From: Rhizomys pruinosus
Taxonomy: Eukaryota; Chordata; Mammalia; Rodentia; Spalacidae
Assembly: GCA_009823505.1 (NCBI GenBank)
Contig: VZQC01005595.1
Coordinates: 609,388 to 673,387 of the forward strand
DNA length: 64,000 bases
Direction of reading: 5' to 3'
Of this stretch, positions 33,533 to 44,851 are shown piece by piece (positions within the stretch are counted from its first letter, which is position 1; each line of letters starts with the position of its first letter). The notes beneath the pieces are model-generated. The model was not told the origin of the DNA and searched no databases. It worked only from the letters and a program-made list of their open reading frames with translations. The position numbers were made by a program, and so were the translations under genes.

Positions 33533-34224
33533 AATTAATATATTAAGAAAATATAAACGTAGAAAGTCAGAACTGTCTAGATGTTGTCTAGTTTGAATTT
33601 TGAGGACAATAATTTAAGTAGCATCCAGAGAGACAGAATTTTCCAAGTCATGTTTTTATAATTTTTTTTCCACATGGTTTTTTCTTGTCACAAGATACAC
33701 CAATTTAACACTGTGGACATGCCATTTCAATGCCAGATCTGAATATGACTATGATGTTTCAAAACTAAGGGAAAATATAAGGTGTTAGTATTATATTTCT
33801 TAATGGATTTACAACATAAATTTTCATATGTTGAATACTGTATTCCACTCTATATTATAGTATTTGTTGTTAATTTATGATATTTCCATATGTTTAACTA
33901 TGTTGAATAGTAATAACAGCACAAGATTCACAATAGGGAAATGAACAAATAGAGCAGATAAAACAAGAAAGAAAACTTTTTTTCCTATCTTTAGGAAATT
34001 CAGCTGCTAACACCCTGATCTTTAATAAACAAAAGTAATTTTCTACCAATTAGACACTAGGAATACCTCTGAAAATTCTGTTTTAAATAAAAAAAATAAG
34101 CATTCTTTCATATCTCTATGTCTGTCACTTTTCTATATATTTCTTTTTCAATGGAGATTGGTCTCTGCAAAATGTTCCTTTCTGTTTTGGAGACATGTGG
34201 CATGACCAGACTAAAGACTTTTGT
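33533..34224. other. Single-copy AT-rich DNA
   Basis: Nothing recognised. Confidence 0.45.
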
Positions 34225-34225
34225 T

Positions 34226-34617
34226 ATATAGTTTGCTCTCAACGCTGTGACAAAACACTGTGACCAAGAGCAAGCAACTTGGGGAGGAAAGCATTTATAT
34301 GACTTACATCTCCCAGTTCACAGTCCATACTTGTTAGAACCCAAGGTAGGAACTCAGAGCAGGAACCTGGAAGCAGGAGCTGAAGCACAGGCCATGGAGG
34401 AACACTGCTTACTGGCTTGCTCCCTTGGCCCACATTCAACCTGCTTTCTTATACAAGTCAGGACCAATTGCTCAGGGGTGGCACTACATACACTTTCTCC
34501 CACATTACTCAACAATCAAGAAAATACCCGATAATCATGGCCACAGGCCAATCAAATGGAGGAAATTACCCAATCGAAGCTCCCTCTCTGAGGTGTGTTG
34601 AGTTGACAACTTAAGCT
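34226..34617 (-). mobile_element. Solo MaLR LTR (MT type)
   Basis: Reverse-oriented MT LTR: ACAAAACACTGTGACCAAGAG, AACTTGGGGAGGAAAG, GCCATGGAGGAACACTGCTTACTGGCTTGCTC and the distal GTTGAGTTGACAACTTAAG. No partner LTR nearby, so a solo LTR left by recombination. Confidence 0.85.
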
Positions 34618-34776
34618 ATCTAATATAGTCTCTTTATGATTAGAATCTTTATCCTCTAATTTTTCTTACAGAGGTGTTTTCCCTATTTTTATAAGCCAGT
34701 TAAAAAGAAAACCAGTAAAAATGATCATATTATTTCAAAATAACAGTTAGTAAAAAGTAAAGTCCAATGTTTTGCC

Positions 34777-35565
34777 ATATTTTACTTTATTTTTTTATTT
34801 TTATTTTTATTGATGCTTTGTGTATTTCATACATCATTTTCCAATTCAGTTCAGGCATATATCCCCTTCCCTTCCCCCCACCCCACCCCTACCCATCCCA
34901 GATCATGCATTCTGCCGTAACTTTTCTGCATCTTTCTCTGTTTTTTTGTTTTGTTTTCATTTTTTTTAACAATAAGTGATAATTTGTGAGTACAAGCATC
35001 CTTATGTAAAACCAATTTAAAAAAAGTTGTGCCCAAACCCACACAGCTCATGGGTCCCACCATCCAGCAGGGGGGGCTTGTATGTTCAATCAAGTTGATC
35101 AAATGAGTGTCCAGTCTATATTGTTGTAGTTTCACCAATCGAAGCCCTTACATTCTACTGCGCCCCCTCTTCCACAGACTGTTCCCTAGGCTTAGAAAAG
35201 GGGCACAGGTGGATGAGAAGCAAAACAGTCTACTTTCTCTGGAGCTGTTGTCTTGGTCTCTAGTCAATTCTGGCTGTTTTCTTTCATGGGCTGCCAGCTT
35301 GTCCAGGCATAATCTTTCACTACTAATGAAGCACAAGCAATTAGATATATAGATATTTAAACAGTACTAATTGTTATGGTTGGTTACTTTGGTATAGACA
35401 CAGATGTTTGGATGGTATGTTAATCCATGAATTACATTTTCTTCTGTTAAGTGTGACAGGGTCTTTGTGTGGTTTATAACATCTCCTAACCATTAGAGGA
35501 TGTAAGCTTGTGGCATCAGCCGTGGGTTATTCCTCCAAGGAGAGAGCTAATAGCCAATCATATTT
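34777..35565 (-). repeat. L1-tailed repeat, copy A
   Basis: Minus-strand element with an A-rich tail (T-rich at 34777-34815) ending AGCATCAATAAAAAT, followed in its upstream direction by a G-rich purine tract (34862-34896 on plus as C-rich), then a TGTTTTC/ATTTTT spacer and about 500 bp of unique family sequence. The same block order occurs at 53292-53885 (copy B, nearly identical) and 60484-62620 (copy C, diverged and longer). The polypurine tract and tail are L1-like, and the CCTAGGGAACAGTCTGTGGAAGAGG block resembles the Lx-like UTRs above, so I infer a lineage of L1 3' UTR. No ORF. Confidence 0.6.
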
Positions 35566-35577
35566 TACTTTAATCAG

Positions 35578-35785
35578 GCAAATGTGTACGTGTACATGCA
35601 TGTGTGTATGTGGGAAGAGGATTCATCCATATAAGCACAGGTACTTCTACCACATGGAAGCTAGATGAGACAGATCTTCCTTGAGCTGGAATTACAGGCC
35701 ATTGTCTTTCTTACTGCAGATATTTGGAACTGAACTCAGGCCCACTGCAAGAGCATTACCTGACGCATCATCCCTACAACCTGTA
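35578..35785 (-). mobile_element. Old tRNA-derived SINE (B3-like)
   Basis: Reverse orientation: TGTG-rich tail, GAGCTGGAATTACAGGCC core, GAACTCAGGCCCACTGCAAGAGC and CATCATCCCTACAACC head. Heavily diverged. Confidence 0.65.
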
Positions 35786-35852
35786 AACTTCAATTTTGAA
35801 TGTAATGTGCTATTTTAAATAATACTTATGGTAGTTAGAATATGTTCTGACA

Positions 35853-35995
35853 TTGAGGTTGAGATAGTCCAGTGGACAAAGGCATTTGCTGAACAAGCCT
35901 GATGGCCTGAGATCGATCCCCAGAACCCGCAGGGTGGAAGGTGAGAATTGATTCCCAAAAGCTTTCATCTGGCCTCTACATATGTGCTATGGCAT

Positions 35996-36070
<75 letters not shown>

Positions 36071-36118
36071 CATACACATGCATGCATATATACACAATAA
36101 ATGTGCAAAAGAAAAAAA
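35853..36118 (+). mobile_element. tRNA-derived SINE with (GA)n in its tail region
   Basis: GATAGTCCAGTGGACAAAGGCATTTGC head, GAGATCGATCCCCAGAACCC B box, GGTGGAAGGTGAGAATTGATTCCC core, then a (GA)n tract and a final AATAAATG with A-run. ID/B4- or B3-related; exact family uncertain. Confidence 0.75.
36004..36068. repeat. (GA)n microsatellite
   Basis: About 32 uninterrupted GA units. Confidence 0.97.
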
Positions 36119-36569
36119 AATTACTGATATTTCCTTAACCATAGCCCAACAACAAGCAAGTATATGGCCTCACTATTGCTGGAAGAAATTTCTTGCTGTA
36201 GTTTTGTGGATATATGCCCTGGCAACAGGTAACAACACACCTTGTACAATCTTACCAACAAAGAATGATACCAGAAAAAATCTGCTCTCTCCAAAATAAT
36301 ACTCTCTAATTCCAGTTGCTATTATTTTCATTTTTCACAACAAAATGTATTAATTTGTAAGTGTCACTATGAATATTGTCATGGGACCCTCCAAATCAGA
36401 ACCAAAGCATTCTGTAGCAAGGAGTCTCTGAAGAAAGATTCAAACTACATTTTTAATTCCACATGATGCTAGAGACATTCCTAGAGGCGTTTATGCATTT
36501 CATCGCTTAGTGCATATTATTCTTTGGACATTATTTTCCTCCAAAGTTCTGGGTATTTTAATTTTGTTC
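36119..36569. other. Single-copy DNA, no recognised feature
   Basis: No gene or repeat identified. Confidence 0.4.
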
Positions 36570-36895
36570 TCAGCATAGTGCTATAAAAGTGAGGGTGCGT
36601 TTAAGAGGTGAGGCCTAGTGAGAGGTGCCTGGAGTCATTATAATTTTAAGGGGAAACTCCTTGTTTCTACAGTAAGTTAAGTAGTTGTTATTGAAGAACA
36701 AGTTTGGCCACTACTTCCTTTCTGGTCTCTAGCCTCATTGTATAATTACTCCTCTAGGTGCCATGTTGCTATAAACTGTCATGACACCCACACCCAAGAG
36801 TAAATACATGGGACCATCTGATCATGGAATTCCATGCTCTGAAATTTTGAGCTAAGAAAAAACTCTTTTCATTTTGAAACCCAAAATAATTTTAA
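36570..36895 (+). mobile_element. Ancient MaLR LTR (MST/MLT/ORR1-like)
   Basis: Order of blocks: TTTAAGAGGTGAGGCCTAGTGAGAGGT, then TGCCATGTTGCTAT, CATGACACCCACACCC, CATGGGACCATCTGATCATGG and GTGAGCTAAGAAAAAACTCTTTTC-like end. These are the conserved blocks of mammalian MaLR LTRs older than the rodent-specific MT group. Interrupted on the right by a SINE. Confidence 0.6.
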
Positions 36896-37122
36896 AAGTT
36901 TTTTTTAATTTATTTTTTTATGTGTATGAATGTACTATCTGCATGTAGGCTTGTGCAGCCATGTCGTGCAATGCCGTGAGGTCAGAAGATGGTCTCGGAT
37001 TGCCCTGGAACTGGAGTTCTCCCGGAATTGGTTCTCAGCCGCCGTGAGGGTGCTGGGTATCGAACCTGGGTCCTCTGCAAGAGCAGTCGGTGCTCTTAAC
37101 CGCTAGGCCATCTCTCCAGCCC
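36896..37122 (-). mobile_element. B3-type SINE with target duplication
   Basis: T-rich tail left, head CTCTCCAGCCC at the right. The duplicated segment is present but shortened (GGAACTGGAGTTCTCCCGGAATTGG). Flanked by AACCCAAAATAATTT on both sides (36879-36893 and about 37123-37137), a clean 15-bp target duplication. Confidence 0.93.
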
Positions 37123-37214
37123 AACCCAAAATAATTTAATGAATCAATTCAATGAAATTCTAGGCCACGGTCACACAAGAGCTTCATTCAACAATGGTAT
37201 GGTCCCACGATTTC

Positions 37215-37570
37215 TGTTCTAGTTACATTCAATTACTCTGAAAAAACCCAACTTGGAATAGAAGGGTTTATTTGGTTTACAAGTAGAGTCCATCATCAAG
37301 GGATGCTAAGGCAGGAACTCAGGGCAGAAATCTTGAGCACATGGAGGTATGCTGCTTACTGGTCTGGTCTTTGGCCTGTGCTCACCCCGCTTACTTATAT
37401 AACACAATACCACCTACCCAGGGGTGGACCCACTGAGAGTGAGCTAGACCTGAATCAAGAAAATGCCACCTACCCAGACATGAGCACAGGCCAATCCAAT
37501 GGAAACAATTCCTCAGTTGTGGTTCCCTCTAACCAGATGTGTCAAGTTGACAACTAAACCTATGCAACAC
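37215..37570 (-). mobile_element. Solo MaLR LTR (MT type)
   Basis: Reverse-oriented: CAACTTGGAATAGAAGGGTTTATTTGG, GCAGGAACTCAGGGCAG, GCTGCTTACTGGTCTGG, CACCTACCCAGGGGTGG, then GTCAAGTTGACAACTAAAC at the distal end. Confidence 0.83.
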
Positions 37571-37984
37571 AGTATTTCATTTAGCTAGTCTTTGGAAAAC
37601 TATTTGTGGTTTGAGAGAGTAAAAAAAAATGCCAAGATAAAGCTCCTCTTGAAATAACTTACCCCTATACATTTCCTACATTAAGATTTGTTAATCCCTG
37701 AGATTACCAAAATATTGAGTAATATTGCTACTGCAAGCATAGGAAAAATGTGTAATTTCTTGGAATCTTTCCTGAGTTCCGTGAGAAATCAAAATTTGTA
37801 ATGAGAATAAATTTAAAATAAAAATACAAATTAAAAGTAAAATTATTCCATTTTAAGGACATTACCTCAATGAATATTTCTAGTCATTTAAAATTTCCAT
37901 ATGAGTTAAATTTTATATATGCATGAATTGTTTATAGAATGTATTCATGTATATTATTTCACTTTTAAAGATTTCATGTTTCTA
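37571..37984. other. AT-rich DNA, no recognised feature
   Basis: No gene or repeat identified. Confidence 0.4.
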
Positions 37985-38028
37985 TTTGGTGTGTGTATGA
38001 GTATGTGTGCATGAGAGTGAAAGAGAGT

Positions 38029-38077
<49 letters not shown>

Positions 38078-38243
38078 ATGGGCCACATATGTGTGTGCCT
38101 GTGGAAGCCAGAAGATAGCATCAGATTCTCTGGAGCTAGAGTGACAGTTGTTTGTGAGCTTCACAAGATATGTGTTGGGAAACAAACTTAAAACTACTAG
38201 AGAAACTGTGAGCTCTTAACTGCTGAGCCATCTCTCCAGCACC
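37985..38243 (-). mobile_element. Old tRNA-derived SINE with (GA)n
   Basis: Reverse orientation with a TGTG-rich and (GA)n-rich tail, GAAGCCAGAAGATAGCATCAG core, CTCTGGAGCTAGAGTGACAG, and GAGCTCTTAACTGCTGAGCCATCTCTCCAGC head. Confidence 0.8.
38032..38073. repeat. (GA)n microsatellite
   Basis: About 21 GA units inside the SINE. Confidence 0.95.
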
Positions 38244-39866
38244 CACATTACCTCGTTTTCCATTCATAGAATTTTTATGAGATGTGTTTGCTATTATTTC
38301 TCTATTAATATTATTGATATACAGATAGAAACCTAAATTATTATAACTGTATTTGTTCCTAGCCCTGAAACATCTTGACTTTCCTCTGGAACTAAAAGTA
38401 AATAAAAAAGAAGTAATATATTACCACACATATTAAACATATCTACTGTGAAGTATTATGAAGATATTGTTTCCATACTTATTTAACCAAAAGACTGTGA
38501 TATATTACTTTCAAAGTAAAATTTGGAAAAAGAAAATGATCTAATTTTTACTGCTAAAGTAAATGATAATAAAATTTTAGTTTCTAAATCTATGAACAAC
38601 TACAATATATACTGGACTAAAGAAAATGGTGATGAGACATTTGATATTGACTTGACTAATAACCAGGATGTACTTTGCAACATCAAAATGTCTGGATCCT
38701 GGATTAGCAATGAACTTTTAGCCTAAAAACTGTTCTTTTTATTTGCTTCTTATATCCATTCTTTTTCATTTAGTCTTCTTATTATTGGGCAATAAATGAT
38801 ACAAATGTGAACATAAAATTGCCTTAGGTTGTAAAGTCACATCAGCTGTAATGTGAACCTACAAGAAGCTTAAGAGACTACTAAGAGAATGCCATCTCTT
38901 TTCTTTCATAATGCCACAAATGATTTTGGTGAGGATGAGTCATAGTCCCAAGAAGAACTAGGTATTGAACTTTGTAAAAGTACAAGCAGCGACCTCACTG
39001 ACAGGCAGTTCATCATGTTTCCACATTAAGGTATTAATTTCAATTTCAATCTCACTGTAAAACCAAAAGGAAGAATTTCTGATTACGGAGTAATGACTTT
39101 ACTGAGGTGATGTAAATTATAGTTGAAGACATTACGGTTACAAACTAAAGGCTATTTTCCACGTTTTCCTAGAGTATAATTCTTTCCAAGATAGTAAAGA
39201 TTGTTTCTAAAAAGAACTTAGAATGTCACAAACAAGGTGTTCTTTCCAGAGCACTGTGGACAAGCTTTTGGGCTGAAACCTCTGCCAGTAATTATTCTGC
39301 ATGATCAAAAACATTTGCAAATAATCAATGTCATATAGCTTCATTTTATGACACATTTGAGAGCATATCTTTGAAGAACCTCTCACAGTGATACTGATAA
39401 CAGCATTCTGAAAACAACTGAAGCTCTTCATCAATGTTCAAGAACAAAATCAAGTTCTAACTTATCCTGAAATTGATAATTGTTTGCATTATTCTTTTAT
39501 TTTTTTCTAATTTGAAATTGTAGTTCTTATAGCACATTTATACTTTGCTCAGAATTTCTTTTAAACTACCTAATACTTTATTGTGTATAAATTATACAAC
39601 AAAATCAATGTTAAATGCTAGACCATAATTCTAAATATAACAGTGCAGTTTTTCTTAATGATTTTGACAGTTTTCTAGTAAATATAAATTCAAGAAGGTT
39701 ATAGTACTTTTCTCTCACGTCAACTAAGCAAGACACTGTAGACACTGTGCTCTGTAGAGTCAGTTCCATGAAATTTTGGGCTTGAACGATGAATTAGGGA
39801 TTGGAAATTGCCTGGAAATAATAACCTCAAAACTGGAAGATACAACATTGTCAAAAATCGTATATT
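38244..39866. other. Non-repeat DNA containing a coding-like relic
   Basis: The longest stretch in this half without a recognised transposon. Plus-strand open segments of unusually normal amino-acid composition occur at 38523-38726 (67 codons) and, in pieces broken by stops, at about 38893-39470. I do not recognise the protein. It may be a decayed processed pseudogene or chance; see findings. Confidence 0.3.
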
Positions 39867-40018
39867 TTTTTTTTTCTTTTTGAGACAGGGTCTCCATCTA
39901 TCCCCTCCTGGCCTGGAACTTGCTAAATAGACCAGGCTGGCCTTGAACTCACAGGGATCTGCCTGCTTCTGCCTCCTGTGTGCTGGAATTAAAAGGCCAG
40001 GTGCCACCAAACCCAGCA
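39867..40018 (-). mobile_element. B1 SINE
   Basis: T-run, GAGACAGGGTCTCCATCTATCC, GACCAGGCTGGCCTTGAACTC, GGTGCCACCAAACCCAGC. Confidence 0.93.
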
Positions 40019-40046
40019 AAAGGCTTACATTTAAAAACTAACATAG

Positions 40047-40307
40047 GGGGCTGGAGAGATGGCCTAGCGGTTAAGAGCGCCGACCGCTCTTGCAGAGGAC
40101 TCGGGTTCGATCCCCAGCACCCACATGGCGGCTGAGAACCGTCTGAAGCTCCAATTCCAGGAGAACTCCAGTTCCAGGGGAATCCGACTCTCTCTTCTGA
40201 CCTCCGCGGCATTGCACGACACGGGTGCACAAACTTGCATGCAGACAAGTACATTCACGCATACAGAAATAAATAAAATTAATAAAAAAAAAAATTTAAA
40301 AAAAAAT
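40047..40307 (+). mobile_element. B3-type SINE, near-consensus, with 14-bp target duplication
   Basis: Complete copy: head GGGGCTGGAGAGATGGCCTA with the A box, B box GGTTCGATCCC, internal duplication, CpG-rich GACCTCCGCGGCATTGCACG segment and AATAAA-rich tail. Flanked by AAAAACTAACATAG at 40033-40046 and 40308-40321, identical. The retained CpGs and perfect duplication make this one of the youngest insertions here. Confidence 0.96.
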
Positions 40308-40321
40308 AAAAACTAACATAG

Positions 40322-40536
40322 ATATTCTAAGTATTTTAAATATTTCACTTATCATAAGCATTATGCTTAAAATGTTAACTTTAAAATATAAATTTTACAA
40401 GTTAATAAGGCCAGAAAAATCCTGCCTGTCTCAGAGTATAATAGTCCTTCAGTCTAGTGCATCTAAGCCAAATTCAAATTCTCTCCAGGAAAATGACTAT
40501 GTCTGAATATATGATGTGAATATTTCTAAATTATTT
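40322..40536. other. AT-rich spacer
   Basis: Nothing recognised. Confidence 0.4.
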
Positions 40537-40576
40537 AGCACACACACACACACACACATATATGTATATGTATATG
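40537..40576. repeat. (CA)n/(TATG)n microsatellite
   Basis: CA units followed by TATATG units, adjoining the tail of the next B1. Confidence 0.9.
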
Positions 40577-40722
40577 TCTTTTTGAGACAGGGTCTCCCTG
40601 TAGCCCCAGCTGTCCTGGAACTGACTATGTAGACCAGGCTGGCCTTGAACTCACAGAGATCTGCCTGCCTCTGCCTCCCAAGTGCTGGAATTACAGGTGT
40701 GTACCACCATGCCCAGCTGCTC
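40577..40722 (-). mobile_element. B1 SINE
   Basis: TTTTTGAGACAGGGTCTCCC, GACCAGGCTGGCCTTGAACTC, CTCCCAAGTGCTGGAATTACAGG and a complete end ACCACCATGCCCAGC. Confidence 0.94.
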
Positions 40723-40933
40723 ATTATATTTTTAAAGATAGTATCTTTGCAAGAGACAATGAATTTTATTCCATTTTTTCTTTATGGAAATAATACTTTA
40801 TTTATTACCAATATATAAATATATAAGTGAATGGATCTGTATCCACAACTTTAATTGACAAAAGACATATTTTTTATTTAATTTTTGGATAGACTTTTCA
40901 AAAGTTTTTTTTTTCTGTTTTCAAAATAGTCAC

Positions 40934-41181
40934 GGGGCTGGAGAGATGGCCTAGCGGTTGAGAGTGCCGACCGCTCTTGCAGAGGACCCGGGTTCGATCC
41001 CCAGCACCCACATGGCGGCTGAGAACCGTCTGAAGCTCCAATTCCAGGAGAACTCCAGTTCCAGGGGAATCCGAGACCCTCTTCTGAACTCCGCGGCGTT
41101 GCACAACACGGGTGCACAGACTTGCATGCAGACAGTACGTTCATACACATACATAAATAAATAAAATTAATAAAAAAAAAT
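40934..41181 (+). mobile_element. B3-type SINE, near-consensus, with target duplication
   Basis: Complete copy with A and B boxes and the internal duplication. AAAATAGTCAC precedes it (40923-40933) and AAAATAGTCACT follows its A-rich tail. Confidence 0.95.
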
Positions 41182-41228
41182 AGTCACTAAATTTCAAAAG
41201 TTTTGTTTTATTTGGTTTTACACTCAAT

Positions 41229-41609
41229 GCGTATTAGTCATTTTTCTGTTGCTGTGATATAACCACCAAGAACAAGGGAACTTATTTTAAAAAGTTTTTT
41301 TGAGTTTAAGATTCCAGGGGGAACTAGAGTCCATCCTGTAGAGTCCATCCTGGTGGGGAGGCATGAGGTCAGGAGATGCCCAAGCAGGAGCAGAAAGTAT
41401 AGAAGTTTACATCCTCAAACAGGCACAGGAAGCAGAGAGAGTAACTGGAGATTGTCAATGCTTTTTCAACTCACTAAGCCCACCCACAGTGACAAGGTTC
41501 CTCTCGCATGCCTACACCTTCTAAGACTTCCCCAAACAGTGCCATCAAAGGGGACAAAATGTCCAAATACTTGGAGCCTATAGGGGACATTCTCATTCAA
41601 ACCACCAGA
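41229..41609 (-). mobile_element. Solo MaLR-type LTR
   Basis: Reverse orientation: TTAGTCATTTTTCTGTTGCTGTGATATAACC at the left, GTCCATCCTGGTGGGGAGGCATGAGG in the middle, and GGGGACATTCTCATTCAAACCACCA at the right. Same family as 41902-42260 and 59437-59791. A GAGTCCATCCTG segment is locally duplicated at about 41328-41351. Confidence 0.82.
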
Positions 41610-41901
41610 GGCTAGTCTATACAGGTACAAATTCATAGAATGACAATCTAACTCAATTCATAGAATGAAAAGTAAATTCAAAATAATATAAAAGTTTTGT
41701 TTTTGCTAAAATGTCAAGTAAAGTATTGTGGGATATTTATTTATTTGTGGGAAATTTATTTTCATGAGTATCTCTCAACATATCTTTTATGTTCTTTGAA
41801 TACTTATGTAATTTTTCTCTTTCTCTTATTAATATTACTTCCCCACTTTAATTATAGTTGGATGATTTTTATAAACATTTGTATCAGAGTGTCATAACCC
41901 C

Positions 41902-42260
41902 TGTATAAGTCACTTTTCTGTTGCTGTGATAAAACACCATGACCATAAGAACTTATAAAAGGAAGAGTTTATTTGAGCTTACGATTGACGGTTCCAGGGA
42001 ATTAGAGTCCATTGAGGTGGGAGGCATGGTGGCTGGATCTGGAGCAGCAAGCCAAGGGTCACATCTCGCAAAGAGCACAGGAAGCAGAGAGAGAGCAACT
42101 GGAGACCACAAGGCTTGTTAAACTCACTAAGCCTGCCCCCAATAACGTACTTCCTCTAGCACGGCCACACCTACTAAGACCTCCAAAAACAGTGTCACAA
42201 ACTGGAGACAAATGTCTGAATACTTACAGACTATGGGGGACACTCATTCAATCCACCACA
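41902..42260 (-). mobile_element. Solo MaLR/ERVL-type LTR with 5-bp target duplication
   Basis: 359 bp, TG...CA in both directions (TGTATAAG at 41902; CCACCACA at 42260), flanked by ACCCC at 41897-41901 and 42261-42265. A 5-bp duplication is what ERVL-class integrases make. Contains the reverse complement of an AATAAACTCTTCC-type polyadenylation signal (TAAAAGGAAGAGTTTATTT). Confidence 0.9.
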
Positions 42261-42265
42261 ACCCC

Positions 42266-43200
42266 CTATCTTCATTTTAGTCTCTCATGTTCTTACTATG
42301 GTCAAGGTGAGTATTCCATTTATAAACATATGTTAAACATATTTTAACGTATCAAATAAAATAGTTTATAGATTTTATTTCAATTTTTCTAAACCATTTT
42401 GTTTTAAGATTGCATGTGAATTAATTATGTGTCTGTAGTAGTTTCCTTTTAAATTCAGAATATTAAAATCTTAAAACTAATTTACTATGAGAAAAATCAA
42501 TTCCCATTAATTTCATAAATTCTAGAAAGTTATCATAACACCACTCTTCCAAAGTAATTTTTTTGCAGATTGAATTGCAAGTTTAATATATAAATATTCA
42601 TAGGTCTTTATTCCTCTTGATTTTTACATATTTTCTAGTCTATTATGATAAGGTAAATAGTTTCAAGTAATCTATAGTTAATAGTTATTATGGAAATTTT
42701 CTATTAAGATGTCCTTTCATCATTTTCCTAACAATATTCACACATCTATTTTTTTTCCATATAAGGCTTAGTATATTGGTTAGACATACACTTTCATAAA
42801 AAATATTATTTGGTGGGAAGGTAATTACAAACCTATAGAAATAACTGATGTGTTTTAGTTAGGATGCTTTAAATGCAGCAGTAATTATTTTTCTTTAAGC
42901 TACTATGAATTTATATCTGTCATTAAAATATTAAATGCAATTCCTTCACATTATATTGTAAAATCATTAAAATTGTATATATAGATATGTTTTGAAATAT
43001 TAAACAATAATGAGCATAACCATTCTTCATTTCAGAAATAAGAACTTTCTTAACATTTAAACTCACCCACAGTTTCAAACACAGAGAATGATTTTTGCTC
43101 CATTTGTAGTATATTTGAATTTCTCAGTTGATCAATACTAATACAGTTTATCAAATATTAATACTTTTCCAGACATAAAAGATAGCAGCATATATGGTTA
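42266..43200. other. AT-rich single-copy DNA
   Basis: No gene, repeat or motif supported. Confidence 0.45.
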
Positions 43201-43202
43201 TT

Positions 43203-43318
43203 GCCTTTTTTTGAGGTAGTGTTTTGACATGCATCCCAGGCAGGTCTGGAATTGCTCAATGTCCTGCCTTAACATCCTTTGTGCTGGGATTATAGGTGTG
43301 CAATAAAATTCCCAGCAA
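43203..43318 (-). mobile_element. B1 SINE, old
   Basis: Diverged B1: TTTTTTTGAGGTAGTGTTTTGA tail side, GCCTTAACATCC centre, GTGCTGGGATTATAGGTGTGC head side. Confidence 0.7.
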
Positions 43319-43399
43319 ACTAGATTACTTAGTTGTGTGCTTTGCTCACTTATTGTTGCAATTATTGCATCAGTTCTTTCTTCCATTCTTCCTTTCATT

Positions 43400-43545
43400 T
43401 TTTCAGTCTTTCTGAGGCACATTTTCTGTGTAGTTCTAGCTAGTGTACAACTATGTGTACAATGTTGCACATGATCTTATGGAGATCTGCCCGCCTCTGC
43501 CTCCCAAGTGCTGCTATTAAAGGCATGTGTCACCACACCTGGCTG
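43400..43545 (-). mobile_element. B1 SINE, old
   Basis: TTTTTCAGTCTTTCTGAGGCAC, GGAGATCTGCCCGCCTCTGCCTCCCAAGTGCTGCTATTAAAGG, ACCACACCTGGCTGG. Confidence 0.8.
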
Positions 43546-43551
43546 GTAGAT

Positions 43552-43692
43552 CATTTCCTTTTGGTCACCCTATAGCCCCAGCTGTCCTGGAACTCGTTAT
43601 GTAGACTATGCTGGCCTCGAACTCACAGAGATCCTCCTGTCTCTGCCTCCTGAGTGCTAGGATTAAAGGCATGTGTCACCATACCCAGCTTA
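43552..43692 (-). mobile_element. B1 SINE
   Basis: TTTGGTCACCCTATAGCCCCAGCTGTCCTGG, GACTATGCTGGCCTCGAACTC, ACCATACCCAGC. Third B1 in the same orientation within 500 bp. Confidence 0.88.
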
Positions 43693-43716
43693 CATCATTT
43701 CTTAATTACCTTGCAT

Positions 43717-43951
43717 GTTTTTTTTTAATTTTATTTATTTTTGTATGTGTATGAATGCACTGTCTGCATGTAGGTTTGTGCACCCGTGCTGTGCAATGCC
43801 GCGGAGGTCAGAAGAGAGGAACTGGAACTGGAGTTCTCCTGGAATTGGAGTTAAAGATGGTTTTTAGCCACCATGTGGGTGCTGGGGATCGAACCTGGGT
43901 CCTCTGCAAGAGCAGTCGGTGCTCTTAACCGCTAGGCTATCTCTCCAGCCC
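43717..43951 (-). mobile_element. B3-type SINE with target duplication
   Basis: Reverse orientation; duplicated core present though with a deletion just before it (AGAGAGGAACTGGAACTGGAG). AATTACCTTGCATGTTTT flanks both sides (about 43704-43719 and 43954-43971). Confidence 0.93.
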
Positions 43952-43971
43952 CAATTACCTTGCATGTTTTA

Positions 43972-44640
43972 ATGGGAGAAATAAACTTCATTTTGTCTGT
44001 CTCTTAATGAAGAAACTAACACTCATATGCTTCCTCAATTAATGCATCTCTATTCTTATTCTGTCTGTAAAATAGCATGTTTTATTATTAGATGTACAAA
44101 CACTATGCAACTTCTAGCTCAATATTTATTTTTTTAGTAAGTCTTGTTCATTCACAATTTCATGCATGTATATTACATTGTTTCATCATTCTTTTTTCCC
44201 ATAACTAGAGCCCCTCTCCTTCAAGGTAATTTCATCTATTTGTTAGTTTTGGTTTTGCTTAGTGTCCCACAGAGTTTAATTAGGGCTCAGTCTGTGACCC
44301 TGAGTTTGGCAATAATAATGAAATAGTTATGAAAGCCTGATGTGCTCTCCATTGGGTATACAAATTGATACTATGCCTCCCTTCCCAGAATGTGCAAGCT
44401 ACAACAGATCAATAGAACTTCTGTGGATTCAGTGCTGGTATACACAACTGCTATGAATAAAGGCACTAATGACTTGTATTTGTATATGACTTGACAGAAC
44501 TAAAATCCACCCACTATGGGATATAAAAAAAAAATACCTCAACCTGCAAAAAGTAAAAACTAGTACTTCCAATAACCTAGAAGGGAAATTGGTTGATATA
44601 AAACTATCTGCAAAGCCCAAGAAACACTGTTTTCCAATTT
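43972..44640. other. AT-rich DNA, possible L1 3'-UTR remnant
   Basis: The stretch at about 44140-44340 (TTCATGCATGTATATTACATTG, then CCCCTCTCCTTC, then GGCTCAGTCTGTGACCC) has the reverse order of blocks of an Lx-like L1 3' UTR on the minus strand, but the match is weak. Confidence 0.3.
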
Positions 44641-44851
44641 CACTGAACAGTTGTCAGAAATCTTCTCAGTCTGACATGGCATGACAATAGCTTACATTCT
44701 GATGATATGCTCAACTCTTTACTCTTTATTTATTCAAATGAGTGTTAAATTTTAGATGTTTCTTGATATCTTTCAGTAGAAATGTGATATTTCAGAACTT
44801 GATTCCTTAACCTGCTTAAGTAGCATTTTACAGCTTCCTGATCTTATTCCT

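Noticed and set aside
35941..36299. Frames rich in alternating Arg-Glu
   Set aside because: They are translations of the (GA)n microsatellite inside a SINE.
40047..40130. tRNA gene suggested by A and B boxes
   Set aside because: The boxes belong to the tRNA-derived head of a SINE; no cloverleaf with acceptor stem is formed.
41229..42260. Two same-orientation LTRs 290 bp apart as the ends of one provirus
   Set aside because: The right-hand LTR has its own exact 5-bp target duplication on both sides, so the two are independent solo LTRs.
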